DNA of 64,000 nt from Candidatus Schekmanbacteria bacterium (GTDB lineage Bacteria > Schekmanbacteria > GWA2-38-11 > J061), in assembly GCA_016219965.1 (NCBI GenBank), contig JACRJM010000002.1, forward strand, positions 235,974 through 299,973, given 5' to 3'. The position numbers and the translations under genes are program-made. This document shows, piece by piece, positions 18,801-26,603 of the stretch (within the stretch, counting starts at the first letter, position 1; each line of letters starts with the position of its first letter). The notes beneath the pieces are model-generated. The model made no database searches, was not told where the DNA came from, and saw only the letters and a list, made by a program, of their open reading frames with translations.

Positions 18801-19160
18801 GTGTTCAACAATGTCTGTTGAGACTTTCTGATCCGGCGGCAATGAAATAGTTATTTCTGCTATCTCTGAGGTGTCGGTAAATATATATGGCTCGGGGTGA
18901 TTAAACTCCTCTTCATGGTACGAGTTTTCTGTTTTTGTCAGGGCTTGGGAATTTGAGCCGGTTAGTTTATCAGCGATAGAGCTAAGGAGAGTTGGTTTTT
19001 TTGCGTCGTCTATGACCGGCTCGGGATTATAGTAGTGGAAATAAAAGGGCTCGAAAGCTGGTTCAATTTCTACGGGGCATTCCCATACCTGCCAACCTCT
19101 GCCTCTTACTTCCCAATAATAAAAATGTGCAGTGAGCTGTTGGGTGAGCGTTGGGCTCAT
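15822..19160 (-). CDS. TraD/VirD4-like coupling ATPase fused to winged-helix, nuclease-like and excisionase-like domains
   Basis: A 1112-residue multidomain protein. The N-terminal 380 residues resemble the leading domains of conjugation-type ATPases. Walker A GATGSGKS is at 414-421, LAVLDPHGDL follows at about 436, and Walker B is FFLYIDEFQNF. After the ATPase come a winged-helix segment (SLLKFLSENPGIFVTKAYQI), a region around VDVGLIKDDIKIAVEIS that looks like a PD-(D/E)xK fold with its lysine replaced by Ser, and finally (1048-1112) an excisionase-type helix-turn-helix (TEEAAEFLGISKNTLYEW). It probably pumps element DNA. The combination is unusual and no relaxase is nearby. Confidence 0.8.
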   Translation of the reverse strand: MSPTLTQQLTAHFYYWEVRGRGWQVWECPVEIEPAFEPFYFHYYNPEPVIDDAKKPTLLSSIADKLTGSNSQALTKTENSYHEEEFNHPEPYIFTDTSEIAEITISLPPDQKVSTDIVEHFLLNLTHCTLPLSFEIIGSADSIIVQMTCRTTDLFQLKQQLQAHFPGAVFNEEKDFLINLWNKDKDVLFVDFGLSQEFMRPLKIFRSLDPDPLIGIIGALENLRAGEIGLIQILFQAVRNPWSQSIARAVTDGEGKSFFQDAPEMIHLAAEKISKPLFACVIRVASQASYHNRALEIVRAVSSGLTVFSNPKSNELIPLNNDGYDDLYHQDDLLFRRTCRSGMILNSDELLSIMHPPSTSIKSPKLVRELKKTKPVPSIATGHNLVLGINTHQGKETKVSLNTEQRIRHTYLIGATGSGKSTLLLNLIAQDIKNGLGLAVLDPHGDLIDKVLGYIPEERFEDVILLDPADSDYPIGLNILSAHSELEKNVLSSDLAAVFKRLSTSWGDQMTSVLGNAILAILESRDGGTLVDLRRFLVEKSFRESFLKTIADPEVVYYWQNEFPLLSGKPQASVLTRLDTFLRPKLIRNMVAQKDGLNFENILNSKKIFLCKLAQGLIGEENSYLLGTLIVSKLHQIAMSRQARSEKDRDNFFLYIDEFQNFITPSMASILSGARKYHLGLILAHQELRQLWNRDTELANSVISNPGTRICFRLGDFDAQKLSNGFSSFDEKDLQNLSVGEAIVRIERAEFDFNLKTFPAHEIDDSKAEERKTKLIALSREKYAKRREEIEKILIENSRAQDTKSPQPVYSEAKEIRVKPVVSLALADIISNEELSLLKFLSENPGIFVTKAYQILNLSGYKGDKFKENLIEKGLIVQEETRDGKGGRLAKVLNITEKGTRSIESSPLAGKGGDYHKYLQSAVKEQAEVFGWKAKIEEKIKGSIETVDVGLIKDDIKIAVEISSTTKPEQEVQNIRKCLEAGYDYIFCIAEDEEKLVKIKSSSRKHFNARERERIRFVLPSQVKNLLSSAGSMGVNIETKIVSEKIPKQKQLMGTEEAAEFLGISKNTLYEWVIQRKVPFIKVGRLTKFKKVALEEWLENNSHEINRKDYID

Positions 19161-19172
19161 TGCAAGCTATGA

Positions 19173-19673
19173 TTAATTTTTAAAGAGGCTTGAAAGGATA
19201 GGCTTTCTGTCATTCTCGGTCAAACTTCTTAAGCCCTTGGCTTTGGTGATTTCGTCAATTACTTCGAGAACAGACTGGCGGACTGATTCCTGGAACATTA
19301 AAGCTGTATCACGTTTATAATATGTGTCTGGCTTAAAGAAACGCATCGTTAATTGACCAACAAAAGGTATTGCCAATAAAATAGCTTTTATAATACTTAC
19401 TCTTTCTCCAAGCCACCAGGAAACGAAGAAACTGTTTCCAAATGGAGCGCCGCAGATATCAAATACATATTCTTTACGGCGGATTCTTAAATATTCGCGT
19501 GATGATGAAAATATTCCACCTTCGCGATAATTTACGCGCGAATAATTGCAATCTGGTATTTCGCGCTTTTTCATGGCTTGCTCAACTAATGAATAGAATT
19601 GCTGAGGAGATTCCTGGAGTCCTTCGATTAAATAAAACCAATGTGATAATACAAGCGATGGATTGTCAGGCAT
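19173..19673 (-). CDS. hypothetical protein with one or two membrane segments
   Basis: A 166-residue protein not recognised. The central part (NSFFVSWWLGERVSIIKAILLAIPFVGQLTMRFF) contains a hydrophobic segment, and the C-terminal third is a charged helix. It ends 12 bases before the coupling ATPase start in the same direction, so it is co-transcribed with it and may anchor or regulate it. Nothing indicates an enzyme. Confidence 0.6.
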   Translation of the reverse strand: MPDNPSLVLSHWFYLIEGLQESPQQFYSLVEQAMKKREIPDCNYSRVNYREGGIFSSSREYLRIRRKEYVFDICGAPFGNSFFVSWWLGERVSIIKAILLAIPFVGQLTMRFFKPDTYYKRDTALMFQESVRQSVLEVIDEITKAKGLRSLTENDRKPILSSLFKN

Positions 19674-19967
19674 TGTATAGTTTGGGTAAATTTTTTATAT
19701 AATTATATTTAATAATAGATGATTGAGTCAACTATAATAGTATTATTTTATAAACTTTTCTACACTGCTGTCCGGGAAAAGTTAAAAAGGCATGGCTTAA
19801 CAGATGAATAGCGTCAACAGAAATATCCGTTATGGCTGTTGGTATAATAAACTAAACTACTAAACAAGTTAATGGAAATTATTAATCAGATGACACTGAA
19901 GAGGTGAAATTAACAGGCTAGTTTTGATCTATGGATAGAAGAGAGAAGAAATAAAATTAGTGTTCTT

Positions 19968-21563
19968 TTATCTAGTTACGTGCCTATATTCTTTGTCATC
20001 TGCAATAGAAAGCACTTTAATTTTATTGTTATCTATATCATGTAAAAATAATGCACCTGGCAAATGAAATGCTAAAAATGATAAGCTAAACTTATTTGCT
20101 GTTGCATCAATAATTACCTCGCCAAATATTTTTCTATTTTTTTGCTCATCCATAGAAAACGTTTTGGCATTAGCAATCTCAATTATCCAAATATATTTTG
20201 GCATTGGAAGTTTTATATATTCTTCGACGACAACTTCATTCATCTCTGTTGCTAATAGTTCATTTTTTAAATTTTTCTTATATTCCGTAGAATAAGAAAG
20301 ATAACTTCGCAGAACAATAGGGTTATTTTTATCAAAAAATAAACTGTTAAGAAAATCTATCATGAGAGGTGCCACTTTCTCTTTTTCTGCTACTTCAACC
20401 AATTTAGGAATAAAAAGATTTTTTGGATCAAATAGATTATTGATAATATCATCTAAATGTTCACCCAAAATATATGCTTTTGCTGGAAGTGGTACTAAAA
20501 TACCATCTATATCATCTACGGTACCGTAGCTCCAATCGGGAGGCGGCAAAAATTCACCAAACCCATTTTTTATTAGTTGGTTTTTATCTTTTTTTGATAC
20601 AGGGAGTAGCCTATAAGGGCCTAATTGATCATCATGTATTATGAAAGCATCTACCCAGTTATGGCTAGAAACTATATTCAAGTCGTTGGGATCCTGTTTA
20701 ATTTTAAACTTTCGTTTTGGAGAGAAAGTGTGTCCGATAATAACAAAAGCATGGTCGGGTGATGTTGCGATTACTGGTATGCAAGACTCTATATATTTAT
20801 AAATTGATTCCACTGGATTCCATTTCCCATCTTCTCCATCATCTTTAGTAAAACATATGGGAGAATATCCCATATTATCTAATGCATTAAACATTGAATA
20901 AAACATAAGTCCTTCGGAAGGTAAAGTTCTCTGCAATCTAAAAAACCTTGAAGCCTCTTCATTAATTTCAAAGGGTAAATATTCTTTAAAACCGAATTTC
21001 AAATGCATATACCTTGCTGCCATCCATATGGAAGCCTGGGCACACGTCATAACCATGGTGTCCTGCTGAATAAATGGAGAACCACATGTTCTAAAATCTA
21101 TGCCGAATAAATGGATAGATGTATCGCATTTGCAAAGAGGATAACTTCTATTAATATCTTGAATCCAAGGTTTGATAATTGTTCTTCCAACTTTTCCCAC
21201 ATCAATTGGTCTTACAACTGTGAATCCTAAATAACTTTCTTTATCAATATCTGTTATATTTTTTATATCATTTATTTTGTTTATGTTACTCTCAAAAAAA
21301 TGCAGTCTTGTGCATGTACTATCAAACTTTTTAAATGTTTTTGAATATAATCCTGAAAACTCACTCCTAAAATCTTTATCAATATATTTTTCCTCAATTA
21401 AAACAGTTTTACCTTTTCTTTTATACATTACATAATTCAGTAAATTATCAAAGGCACCTGTTCCTTGAAACTTAGAACCAAATTCTCGCAATAAGTCTTT
21501 TTTTGTCTGAGCATTTAAAGGAATTAACTTAAATCCATTGATTTCATCAAGGAGATAACTCAT
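19968..21563 (-). CDS. C39-like papain-fold cysteine protease (tentative)
   Basis: A 531-residue protein. PFIQQDTMVMTCAQASIWMAARYM at 163-186 has the glutamine and nucleophile (Gln167, Cys174) of peptidase C39-like domains. PDHAFVIIGHT gives His271, and VDAFIIHDDQLGPY gives an Asp near 311, completing a Cys-His-Asp triad. A 160-residue N-terminal and a 200-residue C-terminal region are unassigned, and there is no ABC or membrane part as in C39 transporters. It follows a 62-residue gene, from which it is separated by a terminator hairpin. AAAGG precedes the ATG. Confidence 0.6.
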   Translation of the reverse strand: MSYLLDEINGFKLIPLNAQTKKDLLREFGSKFQGTGAFDNLLNYVMYKRKGKTVLIEEKYIDKDFRSEFSGLYSKTFKKFDSTCTRLHFFESNINKINDIKNITDIDKESYLGFTVVRPIDVGKVGRTIIKPWIQDINRSYPLCKCDTSIHLFGIDFRTCGSPFIQQDTMVMTCAQASIWMAARYMHLKFGFKEYLPFEINEEASRFFRLQRTLPSEGLMFYSMFNALDNMGYSPICFTKDDGEDGKWNPVESIYKYIESCIPVIATSPDHAFVIIGHTFSPKRKFKIKQDPNDLNIVSSHNWVDAFIIHDDQLGPYRLLPVSKKDKNQLIKNGFGEFLPPPDWSYGTVDDIDGILVPLPAKAYILGEHLDDIINNLFDPKNLFIPKLVEVAEKEKVAPLMIDFLNSLFFDKNNPIVLRSYLSYSTEYKKNLKNELLATEMNEVVVEEYIKLPMPKYIWIIEIANAKTFSMDEQKNRKIFGEVIIDATANKFSLSFLAFHLPGALFLHDIDNNKIKVLSIADDKEYRHVTR

Positions 21564-21585
21564 TTTAACCTTTCAAAAAAATAAA

Positions 21586-21619
21586 AGGGCAACAATGAAA
21601 TTGATAATCATGTTGCCCT
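21586..21619 (-). terminator. intrinsic terminator between the small gene and the protease gene
   Basis: Nine-base stem AGGGCAACA/TGTTGCCCT around a 16-base loop, followed on the minus strand by a U-rich tract (TTTTATTTTTTT). It lies after the stop of the 62-residue gene and 23 bases before the protease ATG, so the protease would be expressed by read-through. Confidence 0.75.
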
Positions 21620-21639
21620 AAGACGTTACTGATTCAAAT

Positions 21640-21828
21640 TTACCTTACTACTTTAGTAAAAGCTTTTACCATTGACTTGGCTTGAAGTCGATCAACTGCT
21701 TCTAAGCCGGGTCTAATAGCTTCTCCATATCTGCTGCAAAGGTCATTATAAACTTCAGAATTAGATAAATCACGAGGTGGTTCTGAAATTTTTTTCTTAA
21801 TCTCTCTTAGTAGTTTTTTTTCACTCAC
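21640..21828 (-). CDS. small charged protein upstream of the C39-like protease
   Basis: A 62-residue, Lys/Arg-rich, mostly helical protein starting at a GTG with AGGGG seven bases ahead. It has no Gly-Gly processing motif and no cysteine pattern; one Cys lies mid-protein. The terminator directly after it and the protease gene beyond imply high expression of this protein relative to the protease, as for a substrate, inhibitor or antitoxin. No family recognised. Confidence 0.6.
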   Translation of the reverse strand: MSEKKLLREIKKKISEPPRDLSNSEVYNDLCSRYGEAIRPGLEAVDRLQAKSMVKAFTKVVR

Positions 21829-22258
21829 ATTTATCCCCTTTTTTTATTTTTCAAAGTACTACAATTTATCTCTTGATCAAAGTCAGTGTTAAAAATTCAT
21901 AACCATATACGAACTACCTTAATGTTTGTCGGAGGAACTTGAGTGAACTTAAAAATTAGTCTTTTGTATTTCACACAATCCTTTTGAAAAGTAAATTTAT
22001 TATAGATGGGATTTTATAGTTAAATTATATTATTATAATATACGCTTGGTCAAGTAAAACACCGGTTGACTGATAAGTTCTCACTACATGTTTTGAACAA
22101 TTTTTAATTTATATATCATATAAAAAAAATGTCAATAATGACCATTATTTTCTAAATTTTTATTCCCTTTATATGTTTTAGAGCTATCTTCATCAAAATA
22201 AAGAAATTCCACTCTGTTAATCATTGGCGCTATCCTCAATAGAACTATACGCCTATTC
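21829..22258 (-). other. 430-base AT-rich spacer
   Basis: No credible coding frame. The segment separates the RuvC gene from the small-protein/protease unit and must hold the promoter of the latter. I see no strong hairpin with a U-tract and no RNA gene. Confidence 0.4.
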
Positions 22259-22756
22259 TTACTTCTCTGCAAGACTCACCATACCTACCGCCACGGCATC
22301 AAACATATTCTGATGAAATTCATCCTTCCATTTCCTGTCTTGGCTTAGATAGACTTTAAGTTCCGGGAATTTCGAAACAATAACCGTAGCCACCTCTTCT
22401 TTGCTTGCTCGGCCATTGCCACAGATAAATTTCTTAACCGTATTTGGCGCGTAGCTTACAACTTTTAATCCTTTTCTTTTTCCAATAATCTTGATCTCAT
22501 CAGCAAAGACATTTAAAAGCGACGAATTCCGGTTATTGGCAAAGAAGGTTTTTTCAACCGCAAGGATGTTAGGCTTTAAGTCATTTATAAGCCTATGAAT
22601 TATCTTTCTCCCCTCGTTTAAAGTCTCATGGGGAGATTTCTTTTGCTTTATGACTTTAACTCCATGATAGATGAGCTTGCCGTCTTCCAAGAGAGCTACT
22701 CCCATAAACTTTGTCCCCGGATCAATGGCTAAGATTTTTGATTTTGTTTTTGACAT
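22259..22756 (-). CDS. RuvC-like Holliday junction resolvase
   Basis: A 165-residue RNase H-fold resolvase. AIDPGT supplies Asp12, LAVEKTFF supplies Glu68, and the C-terminal EFHQNMFDAVAVGM supplies His148 and Asp153, the expected acidic set. It would cleave four-way junctions as a dimer. The gene lies 49 bases after a second, degenerate RuvC-like gene in the same direction. It is probably the element's own resolvase, since no ruvAB genes accompany it. Confidence 0.88.
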   Translation of the reverse strand: MSKTKSKILAIDPGTKFMGVALLEDGKLIYHGVKVIKQKKSPHETLNEGRKIIHRLINDLKPNILAVEKTFFANNRNSSLLNVFADEIKIIGKRKGLKVVSYAPNTVKKFICGNGRASKEEVATVIVSKFPELKVYLSQDRKWKDEFHQNMFDAVAVGMVSLAEK

Positions 22757-22805
22757 GATTTTGTTGATAGGCGGGACAGATGAAATACATACATCCCACC
22801 CTTTA

Positions 22806-23300
22806 TTATTTATCTAATTTGTGAAAACAGGCTGAAGCTAGAGCTACCGCTTCAAACATCCTTATCCTGTAAGGGTTCTTATGAACTTTTTCATTTTCAA
22901 GCTCTAAATAAAGAATTGGGTGTTCTTCGGCTACCATTTCGGAAAGCTTCTTCTTGTTGATTCTCTTTAGAGGCGAGAACGATCTCTCTAATGCTTTTAT
23001 ACTGAATTGATGAATTTTAAGACCGTTACTTTGGGCAACGGTGATCATCTCATTAACAAGACTATTAAGGCACTTCGAACTTCGTGAAGGATTGATGCTC
23101 TTTATTGCAAGCACATTGGGATCATATTGATAAATCAAACTTTGAATAATCTGTTTAATTCTTTCCTTTCTTTCATTAATCCTCCCCGACTGGATATTTT
23201 TCACTCCCCAGTCCCGAAGCTCAGAGCCATAGCATACGGCAAAGCCCAGATACCTTGAGCCGGGATTGATTCCTAATATCTTATAAATTTTCTTTGGCAT
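22806..23300 (-). CDS. RuvC-like protein lacking catalytic residues
   Basis: A 164-residue protein that aligns along its length with the resolvase encoded next to it: INPGSRYLGF for IDPGTKFMGV, LAIKSIN for LAVEKTF, MFEAVALAS for MFDAVAVGM. The catalytic Asp12 is Asn, the central Glu is Lys67, and the last Asp is Glu150. The fold seems kept while metal-dependent cleavage should be lost. It may bind junctions or form a heterodimer with its active neighbour. Its start overlaps the replication-type gene upstream by 20 bases. Confidence 0.8.
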   Translation of the reverse strand: MPKKIYKILGINPGSRYLGFAVCYGSELRDWGVKNIQSGRINERKERIKQIIQSLIYQYDPNVLAIKSINPSRSSKCLNSLVNEMITVAQSNGLKIHQFSIKALERSFSPLKRINKKKLSEMVAEEHPILYLELENEKVHKNPYRIRMFEAVALASACFHKLDK

Positions 23301-23988
23301 ATTGTTTAACTAAGTGGTTAAAAAGCGCACCTCGACCTTTTTTGATTTTATTGTCCGGTATGGCTTTTACTTCGGATAGCAGTTGTCTTAAAACCGATTC
23401 AGGATATTTCTTAGCATAGGAAAGATAGAGAAACAGAGAATCATGATCATGTAAGCCCCTAGCCAGATCAAGAGCCAATAGCTCTTCTCTGGTCTTGGGT
23501 ATAAAACCGTCTGGTGGTGGTCGTTTAAAAGAATTTTTATCATCGTAAACGTTATTGTTATTAATTCTTGTTAACTTATTATTGTTAGTGTCAACCTGTG
23601 CTACATCTGAGTTTCTTCCAGTTGACATCTGAGTTTCATCTGTTTTACATCTGGTGTAAGATGATAAATCCTCTTTACACCTAACTTTGAGCAGATAATA
23701 GACGCAGTGATACCGGCTCCGTTTCTTTATTTCTATCAGTCTGTTTCGCTCTAAAAGCTTTATGGCTCTGTTTATTGTTGTCCTCGAATATCCCAGAGCT
23801 TCGGCAATGTATTTTTGCGATGGGAAACAGCTTTGATTACCGTTCGCCATTGAAGCTAAAAAACTATATACGGCAATACCGGTACTTTTTATTTTCTTTG
23901 CATATTCAGAAACGACCGCTTTCTGAATCCAGTACCAGTCGCCGTCTTTGAGGTTTCTTCTTTCTTTTTCTAAAAAGCTCCTATTCAT
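23281..23988 (-). CDS. helix-turn-helix replication-initiator-like protein
   Basis: A 235-residue protein. Residues 40-100 (GIAVYSFLASMANGNQSCFPSQKYIAEALGYSRTTINRAIKLLERNRLIEI) form the HTH_36-type winged helix seen in plasmid and phage replication initiators. A Thr/Asn-rich linker is followed by a helical C-terminal domain ending KGRGALFNHLVKQYAKENL, similar in layout to DnaD-like initiators. It sits between an XRE regulator (4-base overlap) and the RuvC pair, which supports a replication module. Confidence 0.75.
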   Translation of the reverse strand: MNRSFLEKERRNLKDGDWYWIQKAVVSEYAKKIKSTGIAVYSFLASMANGNQSCFPSQKYIAEALGYSRTTINRAIKLLERNRLIEIKKRSRYHCVYYLLKVRCKEDLSSYTRCKTDETQMSTGRNSDVAQVDTNNNKLTRINNNNVYDDKNSFKRPPPDGFIPKTREELLALDLARGLHDHDSLFLYLSYAKKYPESVLRQLLSEVKAIPDNKIKKGRGALFNHLVKQYAKENL

Positions 23989-24263
23989 ATTCTGCTTTTC
24001 ACAACATTTGCCTCGCTCTTTCTAATCTCATCTTTCAACTGTCTCACCAGATCTATAAATAGCGCATCGGCCATAGTCCGGTAGACTACGGCAAGCCTGA
24101 AGGCGTTTGTGGTATTAGGGAGGCTAATTCCCTTTTCCCATCTGGAAATAAGACTTGTGCTGTGAAGCCTTAACACCCGTGCCACATCTTTTTGAGTGAG
24201 ACCCCGCGCTCTGCGATATTTCCGCAGGCAGTTTGAAATGAGTTTCGCATTATTTTTTCTCAT
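23985..24263 (-). CDS. XRE-family transcriptional regulator
   Basis: A 92-residue protein with a Cro/CI-type helix-turn-helix at residues 12-65 (LRKYRRARGLTQKDVARVLRLHSTSLISRWEKG). The C-terminal 25 residues form a charged helix. It is first in the operon with the replication-type protein and the two RuvC-like proteins (overlapping genes), so it likely regulates that module. Confidence 0.85.
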   Translation of the reverse strand: MRKNNAKLISNCLRKYRRARGLTQKDVARVLRLHSTSLISRWEKGISLPNTTNAFRLAVVYRTMADALFIDLVRQLKDEIRKSEANVVKSRI

Positions 24264-24328
24264 ACCCTCCTTGATTAAGTTTTGTATAGTTTTAGAGTAG
24301 CAGAGGGATATATAGGAACAAGGAGGGA

Positions 24329-24350
24329 AAATTTGCCGGAAGAGGTGAAT
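24329..24350 (+). repeat. left copy of an exact 22-bp direct repeat
   Basis: The 22 bases beginning AAATTTGCCGGAAGAGGTG recur exactly at 26003-26024, 1.67 kb away. The two copies flank the ComEC-like MBL gene and nothing else intact. This copy also belongs to the dispersed GGGRRATTTGC family. Confidence 0.85.
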
Positions 24351-24547
24351 ATGAACTTCTAATCAATTATGACAGCCAGATAATAAAATATGTATTGCTT
24401 GCCAGTCTTTTTATTGATTTTGATTAATCTGAACACTATAATTTTTCTGTTAATATTTTTTGCAATTTCATTATTATCTCTTTAAGCTATTAGAAAAACA
24501 GTTAGATTAGGCATTGTATTTTAAGTGTTCCAAGTGTTAAAAAAAAT

Positions 24548-25738
24548 ATGGTAAGAAAAAGAAATAAAAATGCTTCTTTTGTTGCAATTGGTGTAGGACA
24601 AGGAGATGCTTTTTTCCTTGAGAAAGCAGGTAGGAATGTAGTGGTAGATGGTGGGCTGTCTGCCTTTGGTTTTCCAGAACTGTTTAAACAATCGACTAAG
24701 AGAAGTAATATAGATATTTTAGTTTGCACTCATAATGATGCTGATCACGCGAATGGGATAATAGGCTTTTTAAAAAGTGGACTTGACTGTAAAGAGGTTT
24801 GGTTGCCTGCCTCATGGTCCGATCGTCTTGAAGACCTGCTAACTAAGCCCAATCAATTCATTGAAGAATTAATTTCAGATATTAATAAATTAGATATTAA
24901 ATCAGAACATCCTATGATGCTTCAAGATATCGAAAACAAGTATGCTGAAAATTTATTCAAAAGCGAAGAAAGATCCAAAGAGATAAGTAGTATCGAGTTT
25001 ATCACTAACATCATGGACAAACACATTGAATCAGAACAAGGGGATAATGATTATTGGATCAATGGTTATTCCCAATTTTATCCAAGGCGCGTACTTTTAC
25101 CATCACATATGCTTTTTTTACTCAGCGATGAAAAAAAACACCTCCTTTTTTTAGAAGCCATATCAGCCGCAAGTCGTATTCGAGATATTGCAACTGAAGC
25201 TTACCACAGAGGGGCATTGATTAGGTGGTTTGATTTTAATACTACAATTAGAGAAGGAGGCTATTCCGAGTTTTTAGTACCATTAAATTCTAGTGAAGCA
25301 ATCGAAATGCGCTTTGGAAAATTGAGTGCTATTTGTTATCTTGCCTTAACTAAATCCAATAAACAAAGTTTAGTGTTTATATCACCTGACAATGAATATG
25401 GCCCGTCTGTTTTATTTTCAGCAGACTCTGATCTTTCCTTTTCTACACCTATATCATGGACAAATGGAATGATAATAACAGCTCCTCATCATGGTTCCGA
25501 TAGTAATGCTAAAGCATATGATCGGATTACTAATGAAATGGTTAGCGACTCTGAAATATTTTGGGTAAGAAGCGATGGCTGTTTCAGGAGCAGACCAGGC
25601 AAATCTTATATTAATGTCAATGGAAGGCGCTTTTGCACTATATGTCGTGATAGAAAACATCCTAAACAAAATATTAAATTTATTGCTCGTTCCAAACAGT
25701 GGAGACCACACCTTGCCAGAAAGTGTAGTTGCATTTAA
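24548..25738 (+). CDS. ComEC-type metallo-beta-lactamase protein
   Basis: A 396-residue soluble protein. The N-terminus FVAIGVGQGDAFFLEKAGRNVVVDGG and the zinc motif THNDADHANGI are typical of the ComEC/Rec2 MBL domain, and the distal TAPHHGSDSNA supplies the later histidines. A 170-residue insertion lies in the middle. The ComEC membrane domain is absent, so it is a stand-alone MBL, a form frequent in defence loci. The ribosome-binding site is weak. It is alone on its strand and bracketed by a 22-bp direct repeat. Confidence 0.8.
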   Translation: MVRKRNKNASFVAIGVGQGDAFFLEKAGRNVVVDGGLSAFGFPELFKQSTKRSNIDILVCTHNDADHANGIIGFLKSGLDCKEVWLPASWSDRLEDLLTKPNQFIEELISDINKLDIKSEHPMMLQDIENKYAENLFKSEERSKEISSIEFITNIMDKHIESEQGDNDYWINGYSQFYPRRVLLPSHMLFLLSDEKKHLLFLEAISAASRIRDIATEAYHRGALIRWFDFNTTIREGGYSEFLVPLNSSEAIEMRFGKLSAICYLALTKSNKQSLVFISPDNEYGPSVLFSADSDLSFSTPISWTNGMIITAPHHGSDSNAKAYDRITNEMVSDSEIFWVRSDGCFRSRPGKSYINVNGRRFCTICRDRKHPKQNIKFIARSKQWRPHLARKCSCI

Positions 25739-25912
25739 ACTTGTTAACCGACCTAAGTAATATTTACTCAAAAAGACATTTAATTTGTCCGCTGTAGCAA
25801 ATCTTTATTCCTTTCAATCAATATTCCTTTGCGCTGCCGTAACAGTGTATGGACAAACAAAACTCAGAAATCCCAACTCTCTGAGACCGTTACCCCGTAG
25901 TTAAGCGAATAG

Positions 25913-25999
25913 GAGCTTAAAGAAGCTAAGGAAAACCTCAAGTGCTATTTGGAGGTTGTTTTAAAAATATATAGCCACCTTGAAGCAGAAGAGAATTAG
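25913..25999 (+). pseudogene. remnant of a small helical protein gene
   Basis: A 28-residue open stretch (ELKEAKENLKCYLEVVLKIY, then SHLEAEEN) ends in TAG just before the right 22-bp repeat. In-frame stops lie immediately upstream, so only the C-terminal end of a charged helical protein seems to survive. The composition is protein-like but short, so chance is possible. Confidence 0.3.
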
Positions 26000-26002
26000 G
26001 AT

Positions 26003-26024
26003 AAATTTGCCGGAAGAGGTGAAT
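26003..26024 (+). repeat. right copy of an exact 22-bp direct repeat
   Basis: Identical over 22 bases to 24329-24350. Flanking bases differ on both sides, so the repeat edges are sharp. It lies between the MBL gene with a gene remnant and the terminator of the next toxin-antitoxin pair. Confidence 0.85.
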
Positions 26025-26049
26025 TACAGATTATTTATACCAAACAAAA

Positions 26050-26073
26050 AAGCCAACCGTTATTGGTTGGCTT
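26050..26073 (-). terminator. terminator of the UPF0175/DUF3368 module
   Basis: Stem AAGCCAACC/GGTTGGCTT with loop GTTATT, followed on the minus strand by a run of U. It lies 20 bases after the toxin stop. The same AGCCAACC stem recurs at 55989 and 62484. Confidence 0.75.
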
Positions 26074-26093
26074 AGATATCTAACTTTATGACT

Positions 26094-26603
26094 TTAATCT
26101 TCCTGTTTTAAGATTTTCTGATAGAGTTTTTCGCTTAAATAATAACCTCTCTCTTTTAATAAGCGGATGCTATCTTTGTATTCCTGCTTTGAAATAAGGC
26201 CAGCTTTTTTCCCGAAATCTAAAATACCAATAGTTCCTGAAATTTCGGTGCCGGTATTTTCAAACACAGATATAGCTGCTTTTCTTGCCGACTCGTCGTC
26301 AGTAAAAAAGAATTTAGCCTTTAGCTCGCTAGCCAGAACAATTGCCTCGGATTCTCCCGGATGCAGTTTGTATGTTCCTTTTATCTTCTCAACTGCGCCC
26401 CTGTGAAAGACTGTGTCAACGTTAATCCAATTTCCCTTAGCGGCTTTTAGTTCCTTTTCACCGGGTTTCCCCTTACCCATAACTACTACATCATCATACA
26501 CTTGGCGAGGGATGTGAATTTCAGAAAAGAGTTTTTTCAGCAGTTCAAATTTAGATATTTTGGCTAAGAGGATCAGAGGAGTTGAATCAAAAACCGCTTT
26601 CAT
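26094..26603 (-). CDS. DUF3368 PIN-like toxin
   Basis: A 169-residue PIN-fold ribonuclease. AVFDSTPLILLAK gives Asp6, HPGESEAIVLA an acidic pair in the middle, and FFTDDESARKAA the C-terminal aspartates. GTIGILDFGKKAGLIS is characteristic of DUF3368 proteins. The start overlaps the UPF0175 gene by 4 bases, the usual toxin-antitoxin layout in which DUF3368 is the toxin. Confidence 0.85.
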   Translation of the reverse strand: MKAVFDSTPLILLAKISKFELLKKLFSEIHIPRQVYDDVVVMGKGKPGEKELKAAKGNWINVDTVFHRGAVEKIKGTYKLHPGESEAIVLASELKAKFFFTDDESARKAAISVFENTGTEISGTIGILDFGKKAGLISKQEYKDSIRLLKERGYYLSEKLYQKILKQED

